From assembly GCF_000827595.2 (NCBI RefSeq), contig NZ_LN776178.1:1-64000 (forward strand): 64,000 nt of DNA, in the 5' to 3' direction. Positions 19,262 to 29,799 of this stretch are shown piece after piece. The notes under the pieces are model-generated. The model saw only the letters and a program-made list of their open reading frames with translations, had not been told where the DNA came from and did no database searches. The first letter of the stretch is position 1, and the number at the start of each line of letters is the position of its first letter. Source of the DNA: Necropsobacter massiliensis. Its GTDB lineage: Bacteria; Pseudomonadota; Gammaproteobacteria; Enterobacterales; Pasteurellaceae. The translations under genes and the position numbers were made by a program.

Positions 19262-20466
19262 ATAATGCAAAATTAATATCTATAAGCTATTCTATTTATA
19301 CCTCGAGTAGAATGCTTATAGGGGTTTATAGTGCGATATATTTATTGGAACAAGGTTTTAGTTTTAATGACTTGGCTTTGTTTAGTGCTGTATTTACCGT
19401 AACTATAGCATTATCTGAAATACCCATCTCTATTTTCGCTGATACGAAAAGTAGAAAACTGTCGGTTTTACTAGGAATGATATCGACTGTATTCTTTTAT
19501 TTGATATGTCTTTTTCCTCAAAATATTTTTTATATTTGTATTGCATATTTTTTATATGGTATGGCATCCAGCTTTATATCTGGAGCAATAGAAGGCGTTT
19601 TGTTACATAGTTTAGATGATAATGGAGACTATCCAGGTTATATTCATTTAATCGCTAAGTTATCGTCTTTAGGAAGTTTTTTGGCTGGAATATTAAGCTA
19701 TATAATATATAGAGAATACCAAAATTATAAGATAATGTATTTGTTAGCAGCAGTTCTAACGATAGGAAATATATTTATATTTCTTTTGGTAAAGGAAAGG
19801 AATGGAAATCAACAATATGAAAAACAAGGGGAATCTTTATTTGTGACCTTTAAAAACGCATTTTCATTATTAAGTTCTATAAGCAATTTCCCTTTCTATG
19901 TAATTACCTCTTCCTTAATTACTATGGTAATGCAAGTATTCTTCTATTTTTGGCAACCTGTTATGAGCTATAAATATGAAAATGTTTCTAGTATTTTAAT
20001 TTATTGCTATGTAGGCGTATTCTTATCTCAATTTATAATAAACGAAAAAATAAAAAGATTAAAACAATATAATTATTTTAATATGCAAAAGTATCTTTAT
20101 GTTCTATCTATATTATTTATTCTGCTTTTAGCTCTGATGAAAAATAACGAAGGTATTATAGGCGGTGTTTTATTTTATGTTTTATCAATGGGTACATTAA
20201 CAATGAGCCCAACTATATTGCATAATAAATTAGTTTCGTCTAACGGCGAAATTAAAGATAAAATATCAACCTGTTTAAGCACATTGTCTTCAATATCAAG
20301 ATTTTTCTCTTTTATCCTACTTATAAATGTATATTTTTTCTTTAATTCAGAAAACCCTTTATACATTTTATGTATTCCGATTGTTATACTATTTATACTG
20401 TTGTTAATACATTTACTTTGGAGAAACCGAGAAAAAGAGTGTTTTATAAAAACTAAATCAAATTGA
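19243..20466 (+). CDS. MFS exporter, MccC-like
   Basis: A 407-residue membrane protein with about twelve hydrophobic segments and the MFS loop FADTKSRKLSVLLG between segments 2 and 3. E. coli MccC, the microcin C exporter and self-protection pump, is of the same class and size. The ATG at 19243 overlaps the end of the mccB frame by 19 nt, indicating coupling. Base composition is strongly AT-rich and there are no uptake signals. No mccE- or mccF-type immunity gene follows. 20467-20658 holds no gene that I can see. Confidence 0.85.
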   Translation: MYFNGINNAKLISISYSIYTSSRMLIGVYSAIYLLEQGFSFNDLALFSAVFTVTIALSEIPISIFADTKSRKLSVLLGMISTVFFYLICLFPQNIFYICIAYFLYGMASSFISGAIEGVLLHSLDDNGDYPGYIHLIAKLSSLGSFLAGILSYIIYREYQNYKIMYLLAAVLTIGNIFIFLLVKERNGNQQYEKQGESLFVTFKNAFSLLSSISNFPFYVITSSLITMVMQVFFYFWQPVMSYKYENVSSILIYCYVGVFLSQFIINEKIKRLKQYNYFNMQKYLYVLSILFILLLALMKNNEGIIGGVLFYVLSMGTLTMSPTILHNKLVSSNGEIKDKISTCLSTLSSISRFFSFILLINVYFFFNSENPLYILCIPIVILFILLLIHLLWRNREKECFIKTKSN

Positions 20467-20658
20467 ATTTGATTAAATGAATAATAGTGATTTCTTCTTG
20501 ATAATGGCTAAAAAATTTCGTTGAGATTGCGTAATGACTGGGTAGTTTAATCTCAGCCCCTTTAGTTCAAGGTTTTTTCCACACAATTTCAGTTCTTAGA
20601 GCAGTAAAGTTAGGCTTAGGATTAATCGCTTTTCTCATCTAAGCCCAAAATATACGGC

Positions 20659-23532
20659 TCAATGCGCCTCATCCCAGTTATCGTCGATGCCGACATCGAC
20701 AATTAACGGTACGACCAATTGTGCGGCGCTTTCCATTAAGGATTTAATCCTGCGGGCGTATTTTTCCGTTTTTTCCGACCGCACTTCAAACACCAGTTCA
20801 TCGTGTACCTGCATAATCATCAGAATATCGGGATCGTTGTGGATTTCTTGATCAATGGCAATCATGGCAAGTTTAATGATATCGGCAGCGCTGCCCTGCA
20901 TCGGTGCGTTAATCGCCACCCGTTCCGCGCCCTTACGCCGCATTGCGTTGGAAGAGGCAATATCCGGCAGATATAAACGACGTCCGAACAGGGTTTCCAC
21001 ATAGCCTTGTGCTTTGGCGGTTTCACGAATATCGTGCATAAAGGTTTGCACGCCGGGATAGCGTTGGAAATACAAATCCATATATTTCTGCGCTTCGCCG
21101 CGCGCAATTCCGAGTTGGCGGGAAAGTCCGAACGCGCTCATGCCGTAAATTAGCCCGAAATTAATCGCTTTAGCGCTGCGTCGCTGTTCGCTGGTGACTT
21201 GTTCCAGTGCCAAACCGAAAATTTCCGCTGCGGTGGAACGGTGAATATCCTTGCCCTCGTTAAATGCGCCGATTAAGCCATTGTCTTTGGACAGATGCGC
21301 CATAATCCGTAGCTCAATTTGAGAATAGTCGGCGGCGATGATTTTGTAGCCGGGGCGTGCGATAAATGCCTGACGAATGCGCCGGCCGGCGTCGTTGCGA
21401 ATTGGAATATTTTGTAGATTCGGATCGCTGGATGACAGCCGTCCGGTAGCGGTGACCGCTTGGTGATAAGAGGTGTGCACCCGTCCGGTGTGTGGGTTGA
21501 TCATCTGCGGCAATTTATCGGTATAAGTGGATTTTAACTTCGCCAGCCCACGGTGTTCAATAAGCAACTTCGGCACCAAATGCCCTTGCTGCGCCAGTTC
21601 ATCCAGCACATCTTCATTGGTGGACGGCGCACCTTTCGGGGTTTTGGCGACAATCGGCAGTCCCAGTTTGCCGAAAAGAATTTCCTGCAACTGTTTGGTG
21701 GACGCCAGATTAAACGGTTCGCCTGCCGCCTCATGCACCTGCGCTTCAAGTGCGGTCAATCTTGCGCTGATTTCCTCCGATTGATTTCGCAGCGTTTGGC
21801 TGTCGATCAGCACGCCGTGGCGTTCCATGCGCGATAGCACGCCGATGAGCGGCAATTCGATACGGGTAAATAGGTTCGTCAGCGCAGGAATTTGTGTCAG
21901 CTCGTGCCATAACGTTTGGTGCAGCTTCATGGTGACATCCGCGTCTTCCGCCGCATATTCGGTGGCTTGGGCGATATCGATTTGATCGAATGTCAGCTGA
22001 TTTTTGCCCTTACCCGCTAAGGTTTCAAATGCGATGGTTTGATGACCGAGATAACGCGCCGACAAATCGTCCATATTATGACGTCCGGTGCTGTTTAACA
22101 CATAGGATTCCAGCATGGTATCAAAGGCGACGCCTTGCAAATTAATATGATGATTGGCAAAAATGGTTAGATCATATTTAATATTCTGTCCAACTTTTTG
22201 GATCTGCGCATCTTCCAGTAGCGGAGTTAAACGCGCCAGACAATCGGCTTTATCCAGTTGATCCGGCGCCGGTTCAATTCGAGTTTGCGGCGGGCTTGCG
22301 GTCTCAGCAAACAAATCCGCTTGAGCATTTTCCGCATCGACGGCAACTTCGCGGGTGTGAGCAAGCGGAATATAACAGGCCTCACCGTTTTCCAGCGCGA
22401 AAGAGATTCCCACCAGATTTGCCTGCATGGCGTCCAGCGAGTCGGTTTCCGTATCTACGGCAATCAGTTTTGCCTGTTTGATTTTATCGATCCAACGGTC
22501 GAGTTTTTCCGGCGTATTCACCGTTTGGTACAAAGTGCGGTCGATTTTTACCGGATTTTTCACCGCACTTTTATTATCACCGACCGCCGGCGTTGCCTGA
22601 TAAGGATTGATTTTAGCCGGCTGAACGTTGCCACTGGTGACCGAACTTTCGCCCGCCATGGCTTCCGTCAGCCAGCGTTTGAACTCGTAGCGACCGAAAT
22701 ATTCAATTAATTGATCGTTGTTGCGCTCGCCTAGCGTCAGCTGCGCGGGCTGAATGTCCAGCGCCACGTCGGTTTTTATGGTCGCAAGCAAGTAAGATAA
22801 ATCCGCATCCGCTTTGGCGGCTTGCAGTTTTTCGCCTAATTTTTTGGCGCCGCGAATCGGTAAATCCGCCACTTTTTCCAAATTGGCGTAAATCTCTGCC
22901 ATACTGCCGATTCCTTGCAATAAACCCAAGGCGGTTTTTTCACCGACACCGGACACGCCGGGAATATTGTCCGAACTGTCGCCCATTAACGCCAGATAAT
23001 CAATGATCAACTCCGGCGGAATGCCATATTTGTCAATCACGCCATCGCGATCAAGCAGCGTATTGTTCATAGTATTGATTAGCATAATATTGTCATTGAC
23101 CAGTTGCGCCATATCTTTATCACCGGTACTGATCAGCACATGTTGCCCGTTGTTTGAGGCTTGTACCGCCAACGTGCCGATCACATCATCCGCCTCCACG
23201 CCTTCGACAACCAGTAGCGGAATACCCAGTGCGCGGATAATATCGTGCAACGGTCGGATTTGCTTGCGCAGATCATCGGGCATGGGCGGGCGATGCGATT
23301 TATATTGTTCAAACATTTCATCGCGGAAAGTTTTGCCCTTGGCGTCAAACACGACGGCAATATGGCTCGGTTGTACCTGCGAAATCAGACTTTTCAACAT
23401 ATTCAACACGCCGTACATCGCCCCGGTCGGCTCCCCGAGGGAATTGGTAAGCGGCGGAAAAGCGTGAAACGCGCGGTATAAATAGGAAGAACCGTCCACT
23501 AGGACAAGCGGGTTTTCTGCGATATTAGCCAT
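20659..23532 (-). CDS. polA: DNA polymerase I
   Basis: 957 residues with three domains: N-terminal 5'-3' exonuclease (1 to about 290), 3'-5' exonuclease and C-terminal polymerase. The proofreading motifs are intact ([22 protein letters not shown]). Polymerase motifs A ([14 protein letters not shown]), B ([14 protein letters not shown]) and C (VHDELVFEV) are present. It fills gaps in repair and removes primers. A pair of inverted uptake signals lies in the linker (22533-22570). A decayed partial copy lies at 17782-17932, beyond the AT-rich island. Confidence 0.97.
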   Translation of the reverse strand: MANIAENPLVLVDGSSYLYRAFHAFPPLTNSLGEPTGAMYGVLNMLKSLISQVQPSHIAVVFDAKGKTFRDEMFEQYKSHRPPMPDDLRKQIRPLHDIIRALGIPLLVVEGVEADDVIGTLAVQASNNGQHVLISTGDKDMAQLVNDNIMLINTMNNTLLDRDGVIDKYGIPPELIIDYLALMGDSSDNIPGVSGVGEKTALGLLQGIGSMAEIYANLEKVADLPIRGAKKLGEKLQAAKADADLSYLLATIKTDVALDIQPAQLTLGERNNDQLIEYFGRYEFKRWLTEAMAGESSVTSGNVQPAKINPYQATPAVGDNKSAVKNPVKIDRTLYQTVNTPEKLDRWIDKIKQAKLIAVDTETDSLDAMQANLVGISFALENGEACYIPLAHTREVAVDAENAQADLFAETASPPQTRIEPAPDQLDKADCLARLTPLLEDAQIQKVGQNIKYDLTIFANHHINLQGVAFDTMLESYVLNSTGRHNMDDLSARYLGHQTIAFETLAGKGKNQLTFDQIDIAQATEYAAEDADVTMKLHQTLWHELTQIPALTNLFTRIELPLIGVLSRMERHGVLIDSQTLRNQSEEISARLTALEAQVHEAAGEPFNLASTKQLQEILFGKLGLPIVAKTPKGAPSTNEDVLDELAQQGHLVPKLLIEHRGLAKLKSTYTDKLPQMINPHTGRVHTSYHQAVTATGRLSSSDPNLQNIPIRNDAGRRIRQAFIARPGYKIIAADYSQIELRIMAHLSKDNGLIGAFNEGKDIHRSTAAEIFGLALEQVTSEQRRSAKAINFGLIYGMSAFGLSRQLGIARGEAQKYMDLYFQRYPGVQTFMHDIRETAKAQGYVETLFGRRLYLPDIASSNAMRRKGAERVAINAPMQGSAADIIKLAMIAIDQEIHNDPDILMIMQVHDELVFEVRSEKTEKYARRIKSLMESAAQLVVPLIVDVGIDDNWDEAH
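22533..22570. repeat. Inverted pair of DNA uptake signals inside polA
   Basis: AAGTGCGGT at 22533-22541 and ACCGCACTT at 22562-22570 face each other. They lie in the variable linker between the 5'-3' and 3'-5' exonuclease domains of PolA, a place that tolerates sequence change. The first has the usual extended form followed by CGATTTTT. Confidence 0.85.
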
Positions 23533-23726
23533 ACTATTCTCGTTTTATGCGTTATTTATTGACCCCACATTATAGACCAAACGCGCCATTTAGCCTAATT
23601 CCACAACGGTATGATTTGCGGAAGGGATGTTGGCGAAAAGTGCGGTAGTTTTTTATGCGATTTTTCTTTTTTTAGAAATCTATTAAAATCGGTTTATAAT
23701 TCAAAAAATTTAACATTTAGAACGCT

Positions 23727-23942
23727 ATGAAAAAAACACTCATTATTTTCACCGCACTTTGCGGTTTGTCCGGTTGCGGGACGGTGGTTAAGTTGATTGA
23801 TCCGACGGAGCAATATACGGCTTATGCCGGGACGAAATATGACTGGCAGATGACGCAGCGGTGGGGCTTGCCGATTTTGGATTTGCCGTTGTCGTTTTTA
23901 TTGGATACGGCGTTGCTGCCTTACACTTGGCTACAGGAATAA
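23727..23942 (+). CDS. YceK/YidQ-like small lipoprotein
   Basis: A 71-residue lipoprotein precursor. A hydrophobic signal ends in the lipobox LSGC with Cys17. The rest ([31 protein letters not shown]) matches the YceK/YidQ family of unknown function. An uptake signal is embedded in the signal-peptide codons. It ends 3 nt before rep and is probably cotranscribed with it. Confidence 0.8.
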   Translation: MKKTLIIFTALCGLSGCGTVVKLIDPTEQYTAYAGTKYDWQMTQRWGLPILDLPLSFLLDTALLPYTWLQE

Positions 23943-23945
23943 AGA

Positions 23946-25961
23946 ATGAAGTTGAACAATCAGCAACAGCAGGCGGTGGAATATGTGTCCGGTCCTTGTT
24001 TGGTGTTAGCCGGTGCCGGTTCGGGCAAAACCCGCGTCATTATTAATAAGATTGCGTATTTGGTGGAAAAGTGCGGTTATTTACCGAAGCAAATCGCGGC
24101 GGTGACTTTTACCAATAAGGCAGCGCGCGAGATGAAAGAGCGGGTGGCGCATTCTATCGGCAGGGCGGCAAGCCGCGGCTTGTTGGTTTCCACCTTTCAC
24201 ACATTGGGATTTGATATTATCAAGCGCGAGTATCGGCATTTAGGCTTTAAATCGGGGATGACGCTGTTTGATGAACATGATCAGATGGCGTTATTAAAGG
24301 CGTTGACGACGGATGTTTTGCCGCCGGACGATAAAGACATGCTGCGCGGGTTGGTGGCTGCCATTTCCAATTGGAAAAACGATTTGCTATTGCCGCAACA
24401 GGCACTGGCGCAGGCACATGATGCGAAACAGCAGATTTTCGCCCGCTGTTATGAACGCTATGCCAATCAGCTGCGCGCGTATAATGCACTGGATTTTGAT
24501 GATCTCATTATGCTGCCGACGTTATTGTTTAAGCGCAATGCCGAAGTGCGGTCGAAATGGCAGGAGAAAATTCGCTATTTGCTGGTTGATGAATACCAAG
24601 ATACCAACACCAGCCAATATGAGCTGATTAAATTATTAGTCGGTGAACGGGCATGTTTTACGGTGGTCGGCGATGATGATCAGTCCATTTATTCATGGCG
24701 CGGCGCGCGTCCGCAAAATATGGTGCGGCTGAAAAACGATTTTCCGCGTCTGAATGTGATTAAGCTGGAGCAGAATTACCGTTCCACCGAACGAATTTTA
24801 CATTGTGCCAATATTCTGATTGCCAATAATGAGCATGTGTTTGATAAGAAACTGTTTTCTACGCTGGGCGAGGGCGAAAAGCTACAGGTTATCGAAGCGA
24901 AAAATGAGGAACATGAAGCGGAACGCGTGGTCGGTGAGCTGATTGCGCATCGCTTTATGCGTAAGACTCGGTATCGTGATTATGCCATTTTATACCGTGG
25001 CAATCATCAATCTCGGTTGTTTGAAAAAGTGCTGATGCAAAACCGGATTCCGTATAAAATTTCCGGCGGTACGTCGTTTTTTTCACGGGTGGAAATCAAA
25101 GATATGATGGCTTATTTGCATTTGCTGGTTAATCAGGATGACGATTCGGCCTTGCTGCGCATTATTAACACGCCGAAACGGGAAATCGGTACGGCGACGC
25201 TGGAAAAACTTGGTATGTTGGCGCAGGAGAAAGGGGTGAGTTTATTTGCGGCGATATTTGAGTTTGAACTGATGCAGCGGGTGACGCCGAAAGCTTATAA
25301 CGCGCTGCAAGGGTTTGCTCGTTGGATAGTGGAGTTGAACGACGAATTGCTGCGCGCGGAGCCGCAAAGTGCGGTGCGGCGTATGCTGGCGCAGCTGAAT
25401 TATGAAGAATATTTGTACGAACATGCCGCCAGCCCGAAAATGGCGGAGATGCAGAGTAAAAATGTGGCGACGTTGTTCGAGTGGGTCGGCGATATGCTGA
25501 AAGGCGATGAATTTAATGAGCCGATGAATTTAAATCAGGTGGTGACCCGTCTGGCTCTGCGTGATATGTTAGAGCGTGGCGAAGACGATGAACAAGCCGA
25601 TCAGGTGCAGTTAATGACGTTGCATGCCTCGAAAGGGCTGGAGTTTCCGCATGTTTTTCTGGTGGGGATGGAAGAAAATATTCTGCCGCATCAAACCAGT
25701 ATTGATGAAGATAACGTGGAGGAAGAACGGCGGTTGGCTTATGTGGGCATTACTCGTGCGCAACAAACGCTGACCTTTTCGCTGTGTAAAGCGCGTCGCC
25801 AGTTCGGTGAACTGATAAAACCCGAACCGAGCCGTTTTTTATCCGAGCTGCCCGCCGATGATGTGCAATGGGAGCGGGATAAGCCGCCGTTAAGCGAGGC
25901 GCATCAACAGGAGGTGACAAAAACTCATATTGCTAATTTGCGGGCGATTTTGCGCGGCTAA
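23946..25961 (+). CDS. rep: ATP-dependent DNA helicase Rep
   Basis: A superfamily 1A 3'-5' helicase that helps restart and clear replication forks. It has 671 residues, close to E. coli Rep. Motif I is [12 protein letters not shown] (residues 20-31), motif II is LVDEYQDTN, motif III is [15 protein letters not shown], and motifs V and VI are [19 protein letters not shown] and [12 protein letters not shown]. The length and lack of a long C-terminal extension fit Rep rather than UvrD. An uptake signal lies near 24545. Confidence 0.93.
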   Translation: MKLNNQQQQAVEYVSGPCLVLAGAGSGKTRVIINKIAYLVEKCGYLPKQIAAVTFTNKAAREMKERVAHSIGRAASRGLLVSTFHTLGFDIIKREYRHLGFKSGMTLFDEHDQMALLKALTTDVLPPDDKDMLRGLVAAISNWKNDLLLPQQALAQAHDAKQQIFARCYERYANQLRAYNALDFDDLIMLPTLLFKRNAEVRSKWQEKIRYLLVDEYQDTNTSQYELIKLLVGERACFTVVGDDDQSIYSWRGARPQNMVRLKNDFPRLNVIKLEQNYRSTERILHCANILIANNEHVFDKKLFSTLGEGEKLQVIEAKNEEHEAERVVGELIAHRFMRKTRYRDYAILYRGNHQSRLFEKVLMQNRIPYKISGGTSFFSRVEIKDMMAYLHLLVNQDDDSALLRIINTPKREIGTATLEKLGMLAQEKGVSLFAAIFEFELMQRVTPKAYNALQGFARWIVELNDELLRAEPQSAVRRMLAQLNYEEYLYEHAASPKMAEMQSKNVATLFEWVGDMLKGDEFNEPMNLNQVVTRLALRDMLERGEDDEQADQVQLMTLHASKGLEFPHVFLVGMEENILPHQTSIDEDNVEEERRLAYVGITRAQQTLTFSLCKARRQFGELIKPEPSRFLSELPADDVQWERDKPPLSEAHQQEVTKTHIANLRAILRG

Positions 25962-26073
25962 ATCGGTTTTATGATTAGGTTGTAGATAAATCATGCAACT
26001 AAGCCGGGATTTAGAAAAAATAATTTGACTTATGACAGGTCTATTCGTATCATACCGCCCACAAACCGATTGT

Positions 26074-26167
26074 GGTGAGATGGCCGAGTAGGCTGAAGGC
26101 GCTCCCCTGCTAAGGGAGTATGGGGTCAAAAACTCCATCGAGGGTTCGAATCCCTCTCTCACCGCCA
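26074..26167 (+). tRNA. tRNA-Ser (anticodon GCT)
   Basis: A 94-nt class II tRNA with a long variable arm. The acceptor GGTGAGA pairs with TCTCACC, and CCA is encoded. The anticodon GCT is at 26109-26111. It is first of a three-tRNA cluster after rep. Confidence 0.95.
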
Positions 26168-26177
26168 TTTGCTCAGG

Positions 26178-26254
26178 GCACCCGTAGCTCAGCTGGATAG
26201 AGTACTCGGCTACGAACCGAGCGGTCAGAGGTTCGAATCCTCTCGGGTGCGCCA
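26178..26254 (+). tRNA. tRNA-Arg (anticodon ACG), copy 1
   Basis: A 77-nt cloverleaf. The acceptor GCACCCG pairs with CGGGTGC, CCA is encoded, and the anticodon ACG is at 26212-26214 (read as ICG after editing). The T-stem is AGAGG/CCTCT. Confidence 0.95.
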
Positions 26255-26318
26255 TCTTATTGAACTCTACAATAAGATTAAAATGGTCAAATGACAGGTC
26301 TGAAATTCACAATTATGC

Positions 26319-26395
26319 GCACCCGTAGCTCAGCTGGATAGAGTACTCGGCTACGAACCGAGCGGTCAAAGGTTCGAATCCTTTCGGGTGCGCCA
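26319..26395 (+). tRNA. tRNA-Arg (anticodon ACG), copy 2
   Basis: A tandem copy of the preceding tRNA-Arg. It differs at two paired T-stem positions (AAAGG/CCTTT instead of AGAGG/CCTCT), so pairing is kept. The anticodon ACG is at 26353-26355. The 209 nt between it and nhaC show no gene. Confidence 0.95.
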
Positions 26396-26604
26396 TTCAT
26401 TTAACTTTCTCATTCCATACTGTTTTTATTCCACCCTGTAGATATTCTGTCGTTTTCAATATACTTAATGAGCGTCTCAGTAGCCGTTTGGTGTATTTAC
26501 TACATAATACTGAAGTTGAGTAAACCTCTCAGGAGATTTTTATTCAAATAATTTACCGTCTGAGCGCGCGTTTTTTCAAACTCACGCCCCGACTTTTATC
26601 AAGG

Positions 26605-28023
26605 TTAAGAAGCCTGATGAGCATCTTCAATTCGTTCGATTTTGATATTGAACAACGCAAGGCAGATTGCCAAAACTGGTACCGCATAGTTGAATACGGC
26701 GTAGGGCGCGTATTCAAAGGCACTGACTTGCAGCATTGAGTAGGCATATACGCCGCAGGTGTTCCACGGCACGAGGACGGAAGTTACTGTGCCGCCGTCT
26801 TCCAAGGCGCGGGAGAGATTTTTAGAATGCAATTTGCGTTCTTTGTAGGCGGTAACGTACATTCTGCCCGGCAGTAAGATGGAAATGTATTGTTCGGAGG
26901 TGGTGCAGTTGGTAACTACGGAAGAGAAAATTGTGGCGATAATCAACATACCGGCGTTACGGGCAAAGTGTAAGATGGTGGACACGACCGATTTGAGCAT
27001 CCCCGTTTGTTCGGCAATGCCGCCGAAGCTCATTGCAACGATGGTTAGCGAAATGGTGTACATCATGGATTCGATACCGCCGCGGTTAAAGAGCGTGTCG
27101 ATAATTTCATGACCGCTTTCGATTTGGAAGCCGTCGTGTAAGGTTTTGACCGCCACGCCAACATCCGCCCCTTGCACTACAATATGGCAGAGTGAACCGA
27201 GCAAAATACCGACCGTTAATGCAGGAATTGCAGGGACTTTTTTCATCACTAAGATCACTACGACTACCGGCACAATCAGCAACCACGGACTAATGACAAA
27301 GTTTTTGCTGATGTTGTCCATTACGCTTTCAATATGGGAAAAATTCGTATCGGCGGCATTGAACTGCATGCCTAGATACCAATACACACACAAGGCGATG
27401 ATATAAGCGGGCACGGTGGTCGTGAACATATGTTTGATATGTTCAAACAAATCCGTGCCGGTAATGCCGGCGGCGAGGTTGGTGGTGTCGGAAAGCGGAG
27501 ACATTTTGTCGCCGAAATATGCTCCGGAAATCACCGCACCTGCGACCATTGGTGTCGGAATGCCGATACTCAATCCAATCCCGATAGCCGCTACGCCGAT
27601 CGTTCCCATGGTTGACCATGAACTCCCTATGGCAAGGGTAACCAAGCCACAAATAATACAAATGGTAAACAAGAAAAGTGACGGTGAGATGAGCTTCAAA
27701 CCATAGTAAATCATTGTCGCTACAATGCCGCCGCCGAGCCATGCGCCAATGGTTAGCCCAATCATAATAATGATCACAATGGCAGGCAGCGCCATTTTAA
27801 TACCGCGGTAAATGCCTTGTTCAATTGTCTCCCAGCGATAGCCGAATTTGACCGCAACCAGGGCGGCGGTAATGGCGCCAATAAGCAGCGGAACGTGCGG
27901 TGAGGCTTCAAATTTAATGATGGAAATCGCCATTGCCGTAATCATCACAAGAATAGGCAATAAGGCATAAAAAAAGGGGATATCGATGCTTTGAGTCGAT
28001 TTGTCGGATTTTGCTGTGGACAT
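26605..28023 (-). CDS. nhaC: NhaC-family Na+/H+ antiporter
   Basis: A 472-residue inner membrane antiporter with about twelve hydrophobic segments. The core stretch SSWSTMGTIGVAAIGIG and the GAYFGDKMSPLSDTTNLA motif define the NhaC family. The start follows a good ribosome site (AGGGAGGCTCT). It is downstream of an ornithine cyclodeaminase-type gene on the same strand, with 101 nt between. A hairpin at 28039-28062 (GAAGTGCA/TGCACTTC) lies in that gap, without a U-run. The transported substrate may be an organic or amino acid rather than only Na+. Confidence 0.85.
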   Translation of the reverse strand: MSTAKSDKSTQSIDIPFFYALLPILVMITAMAISIIKFEASPHVPLLIGAITAALVAVKFGYRWETIEQGIYRGIKMALPAIVIIIMIGLTIGAWLGGGIVATMIYYGLKLISPSLFLFTICIICGLVTLAIGSSWSTMGTIGVAAIGIGLSIGIPTPMVAGAVISGAYFGDKMSPLSDTTNLAAGITGTDLFEHIKHMFTTTVPAYIIALCVYWYLGMQFNAADTNFSHIESVMDNISKNFVISPWLLIVPVVVVILVMKKVPAIPALTVGILLGSLCHIVVQGADVGVAVKTLHDGFQIESGHEIIDTLFNRGGIESMMYTISLTIVAMSFGGIAEQTGMLKSVVSTILHFARNAGMLIIATIFSSVVTNCTTSEQYISILLPGRMYVTAYKERKLHSKNLSRALEDGGTVTSVLVPWNTCGVYAYSMLQVSAFEYAPYAVFNYAVPVLAICLALFNIKIERIEDAHQAS

Positions 28024-28124
28024 AGAGCCTCCCTATGCGAAGTGCAACGTCCGCTGCACTTCATTGAGTTAGAACGTGGTTATGGTTAACACATAACGGC
28101 ACATCTCCTTTTTCTTCGAATAGA

Positions 28125-29183
28125 CTACGTGTTTGCATAGTCGCTGAGGTAGCTAAATAAATCTTTCGGATCTGTCAAGTCTGGAGTGAGCGAAAGCGGG
28201 CGCGCTAAGCCAAGTTTTATCACGGTGTCGTGCATATAACGGATGGCGGAGAAATCCTCAATCGCAAAGCCTACGGAGTCGAATAAGGTGATTTCATCAT
28301 CGGATTTGCGTGCCGATTTGCCCGATTGGAACACTTCAAACAGCGGGAATACGGGAAAATCCGCCGGCATATTTTGTAATTCGCCTTCAATGCGGGTTTG
28401 CGGTTCAAATTCTACATAGGTGGTTGCATTTTTCACCACATCGATATGCAATTCGGTTTTGTTGATATTGTCACCGCCCACGGCGTTAATGTGCATTCCT
28501 GCTTCAATCATTTTCGGCGTAATAATGTTGGCGCGCGAATATTCCGCCGTAACCGTGGTGATGATATCGGCATTTTTGACCGCTTGCGCTACGCTGTCGA
28601 AAATCTCAATTTTCAGATCGGTGTCTGCCAAATTTTTTGTCAATTTTTCACTGGCGGCGCGGTCGATGTCGTATAACGCCAATTCTTCAACGCCAAGTAA
28701 ATGATAGAACGCTAAGGCTTGAAACTCGCTTTGGCAGCCGTTACCGATAATTGCCATCCGTTTGCTATTTGGACGAGCAAGGTATTTTGCCGCCAGCACC
28801 GAAGTTGCCGCCGTGCGCAATGCGGTGGTTAGGGTAAATTCGCTGATCACTTCAGGTTGTCCGGTATCGTTGCTGACTAACGCACCGAAAGCGAGAATGG
28901 TAGAAAGCCCGAGCTGCGGGTTTTTGGGGTGGCAGTTCACATATTTAAAACTGTATTGTTTTTGATTGGCAATCGGCATCAACTCCAACACACCGTCGGG
29001 CACCAAGTTGCCGATGCGCGGTGTTTTATCAAAAGCGTCCCAATGCAGAAAATCCTCAAGGATATATTGCATCATTCCCGCCAGCGTTTGTTTTATGCCT
29101 TGGCGTTGCACTACGTTTGCAATGTCTTGCGGGCTGATGATGATAGTCGGTAAACTTCCTGCAATAGATGATAAGTATGACAT
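28125..29183 (-). CDS. Ornithine cyclodeaminase family protein
   Basis: 352 residues, the usual length of ornithine cyclodeaminases, which turn ornithine into proline and ammonia using bound NAD. Family features include RTAATSVLAAKYLARPNSKR, the dinucleotide-binding MAIIGNGCQSEFQALAF and ITTVTAEYSR. Relatives in the mu-crystallin group reduce imines or act on other amino acids, so the substrate is not certain. The start has a strong ribosome site (TGGAGGAAGG). It is divergent from an Lrp/AsnC regulator, which probably controls it. Confidence 0.85.
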   Translation of the reverse strand: MSYLSSIAGSLPTIIISPQDIANVVQRQGIKQTLAGMMQYILEDFLHWDAFDKTPRIGNLVPDGVLELMPIANQKQYSFKYVNCHPKNPQLGLSTILAFGALVSNDTGQPEVISEFTLTTALRTAATSVLAAKYLARPNSKRMAIIGNGCQSEFQALAFYHLLGVEELALYDIDRAASEKLTKNLADTDLKIEIFDSVAQAVKNADIITTVTAEYSRANIITPKMIEAGMHINAVGGDNINKTELHIDVVKNATTYVEFEPQTRIEGELQNMPADFPVFPLFEVFQSGKSARKSDDEITLFDSVGFAIEDFSAIRYMHDTVIKLGLARPLSLTPDLTDPKDLFSYLSDYANT

Positions 29184-29324
29184 AGCCTTCCTCCACTAAA
29201 GTTAATGATACGTTAATGAATTGTTGCAACGTGTTTAGTGTACAAGATTTCTTGTTAATTAAAATACTAAAATTTGCTAATATTTCGTCAGTTTTTAGGC
29301 ATTTTGCAAGCAAGGAGTGACATT

Positions 29325-29753
29325 ATGTCAGTTTTAGATAAAACCGATCAGGCATTACTTAGCTTATTACGTGAAAACGCCCGCTATTCCATCGCTTTTT
29401 TGGCTCAAAAATTACGGGTCTCGCGCGCGACGGTCACAAACCGCATTACACGCCTTGAAAAAGAAGGGATTATCTTAGGCTATTCGGTGGAAATACGCCC
29501 TACAGTGGCGTTAAACGGCGTGTGCGCGTGGTGTTCCATTCTTGTGGAGGGCGGTACCACCTTGGATGTCATGAAAGCCCTGCGTGGCGAGCCTTGCGTG
29601 AAAGCGATCTACGACACCAACGGGCGCTGGGATATTCTTGCCGAACTCAATGCACCGACATTGGAAGAACTGGGTTCAGCCCTTGAAAGAATACGCGCGA
29701 ATAAATCTATCCGCACAACTGAAACCAGTATTCATTTGAAGCGTTATGTGTAG
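29325..29753 (+). CDS. Lrp/AsnC family transcriptional regulator
   Basis: 142 residues from the ATG at 29325, preceded by AAGGAGTGACATT; an in-frame ATG at 29274 would add 17 residues with no ribosome site. The N-terminal HTH is LSLLRENARYSIAFLAQKLR to RVSRATVTNRITRLEKEG. The C-terminal RAM domain includes KAIYDTNGRWDILAEL, where ligands usually bind. The divergent ornithine cyclodeaminase and nhaC are likely targets, with ornithine or a related amino acid as effector by inference. Confidence 0.88.
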   Translation: MSVLDKTDQALLSLLRENARYSIAFLAQKLRVSRATVTNRITRLEKEGIILGYSVEIRPTVALNGVCAWCSILVEGGTTLDVMKALRGEPCVKAIYDTNGRWDILAELNAPTLEELGSALERIRANKSIRTTETSIHLKRYV

Positions 29754-29768
29754 CCCGGCGCGTGCAAT

Positions 29769-29790
29769 TTCAGCATTAGGTCATGCTGAA
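29769..29790 (+). terminator. Probable terminator after the Lrp-type gene
   Basis: TTCAGCAT and ATGCTGAA form an 8-bp stem with a 6-nt loop, followed by TATTATTC. It sits 15 nt after the stop and 9 nt before the end of the convergent PRD gene. Confidence 0.5.
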
Positions 29791-29799
29791 TATTATTCA

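Noticed and set aside
20612-20646. AGGCTTAG/CTAAGCCC inverted repeat after polA as its terminator
   Set aside because: The loop is long and no T-run follows on the minus strand, so the evidence is too weak to list.
26178-26395. Phage attachment at the duplicated tRNA-Arg
   Set aside because: No integrase or island lies next to it, and the duplicate is a full tRNA with compensatory changes rather than a 3' fragment.
28024-28124. A lysine riboswitch before nhaC
   Set aside because: The gap is only 101 nt and contains one simple hairpin, without the five-helix layout of that riboswitch.
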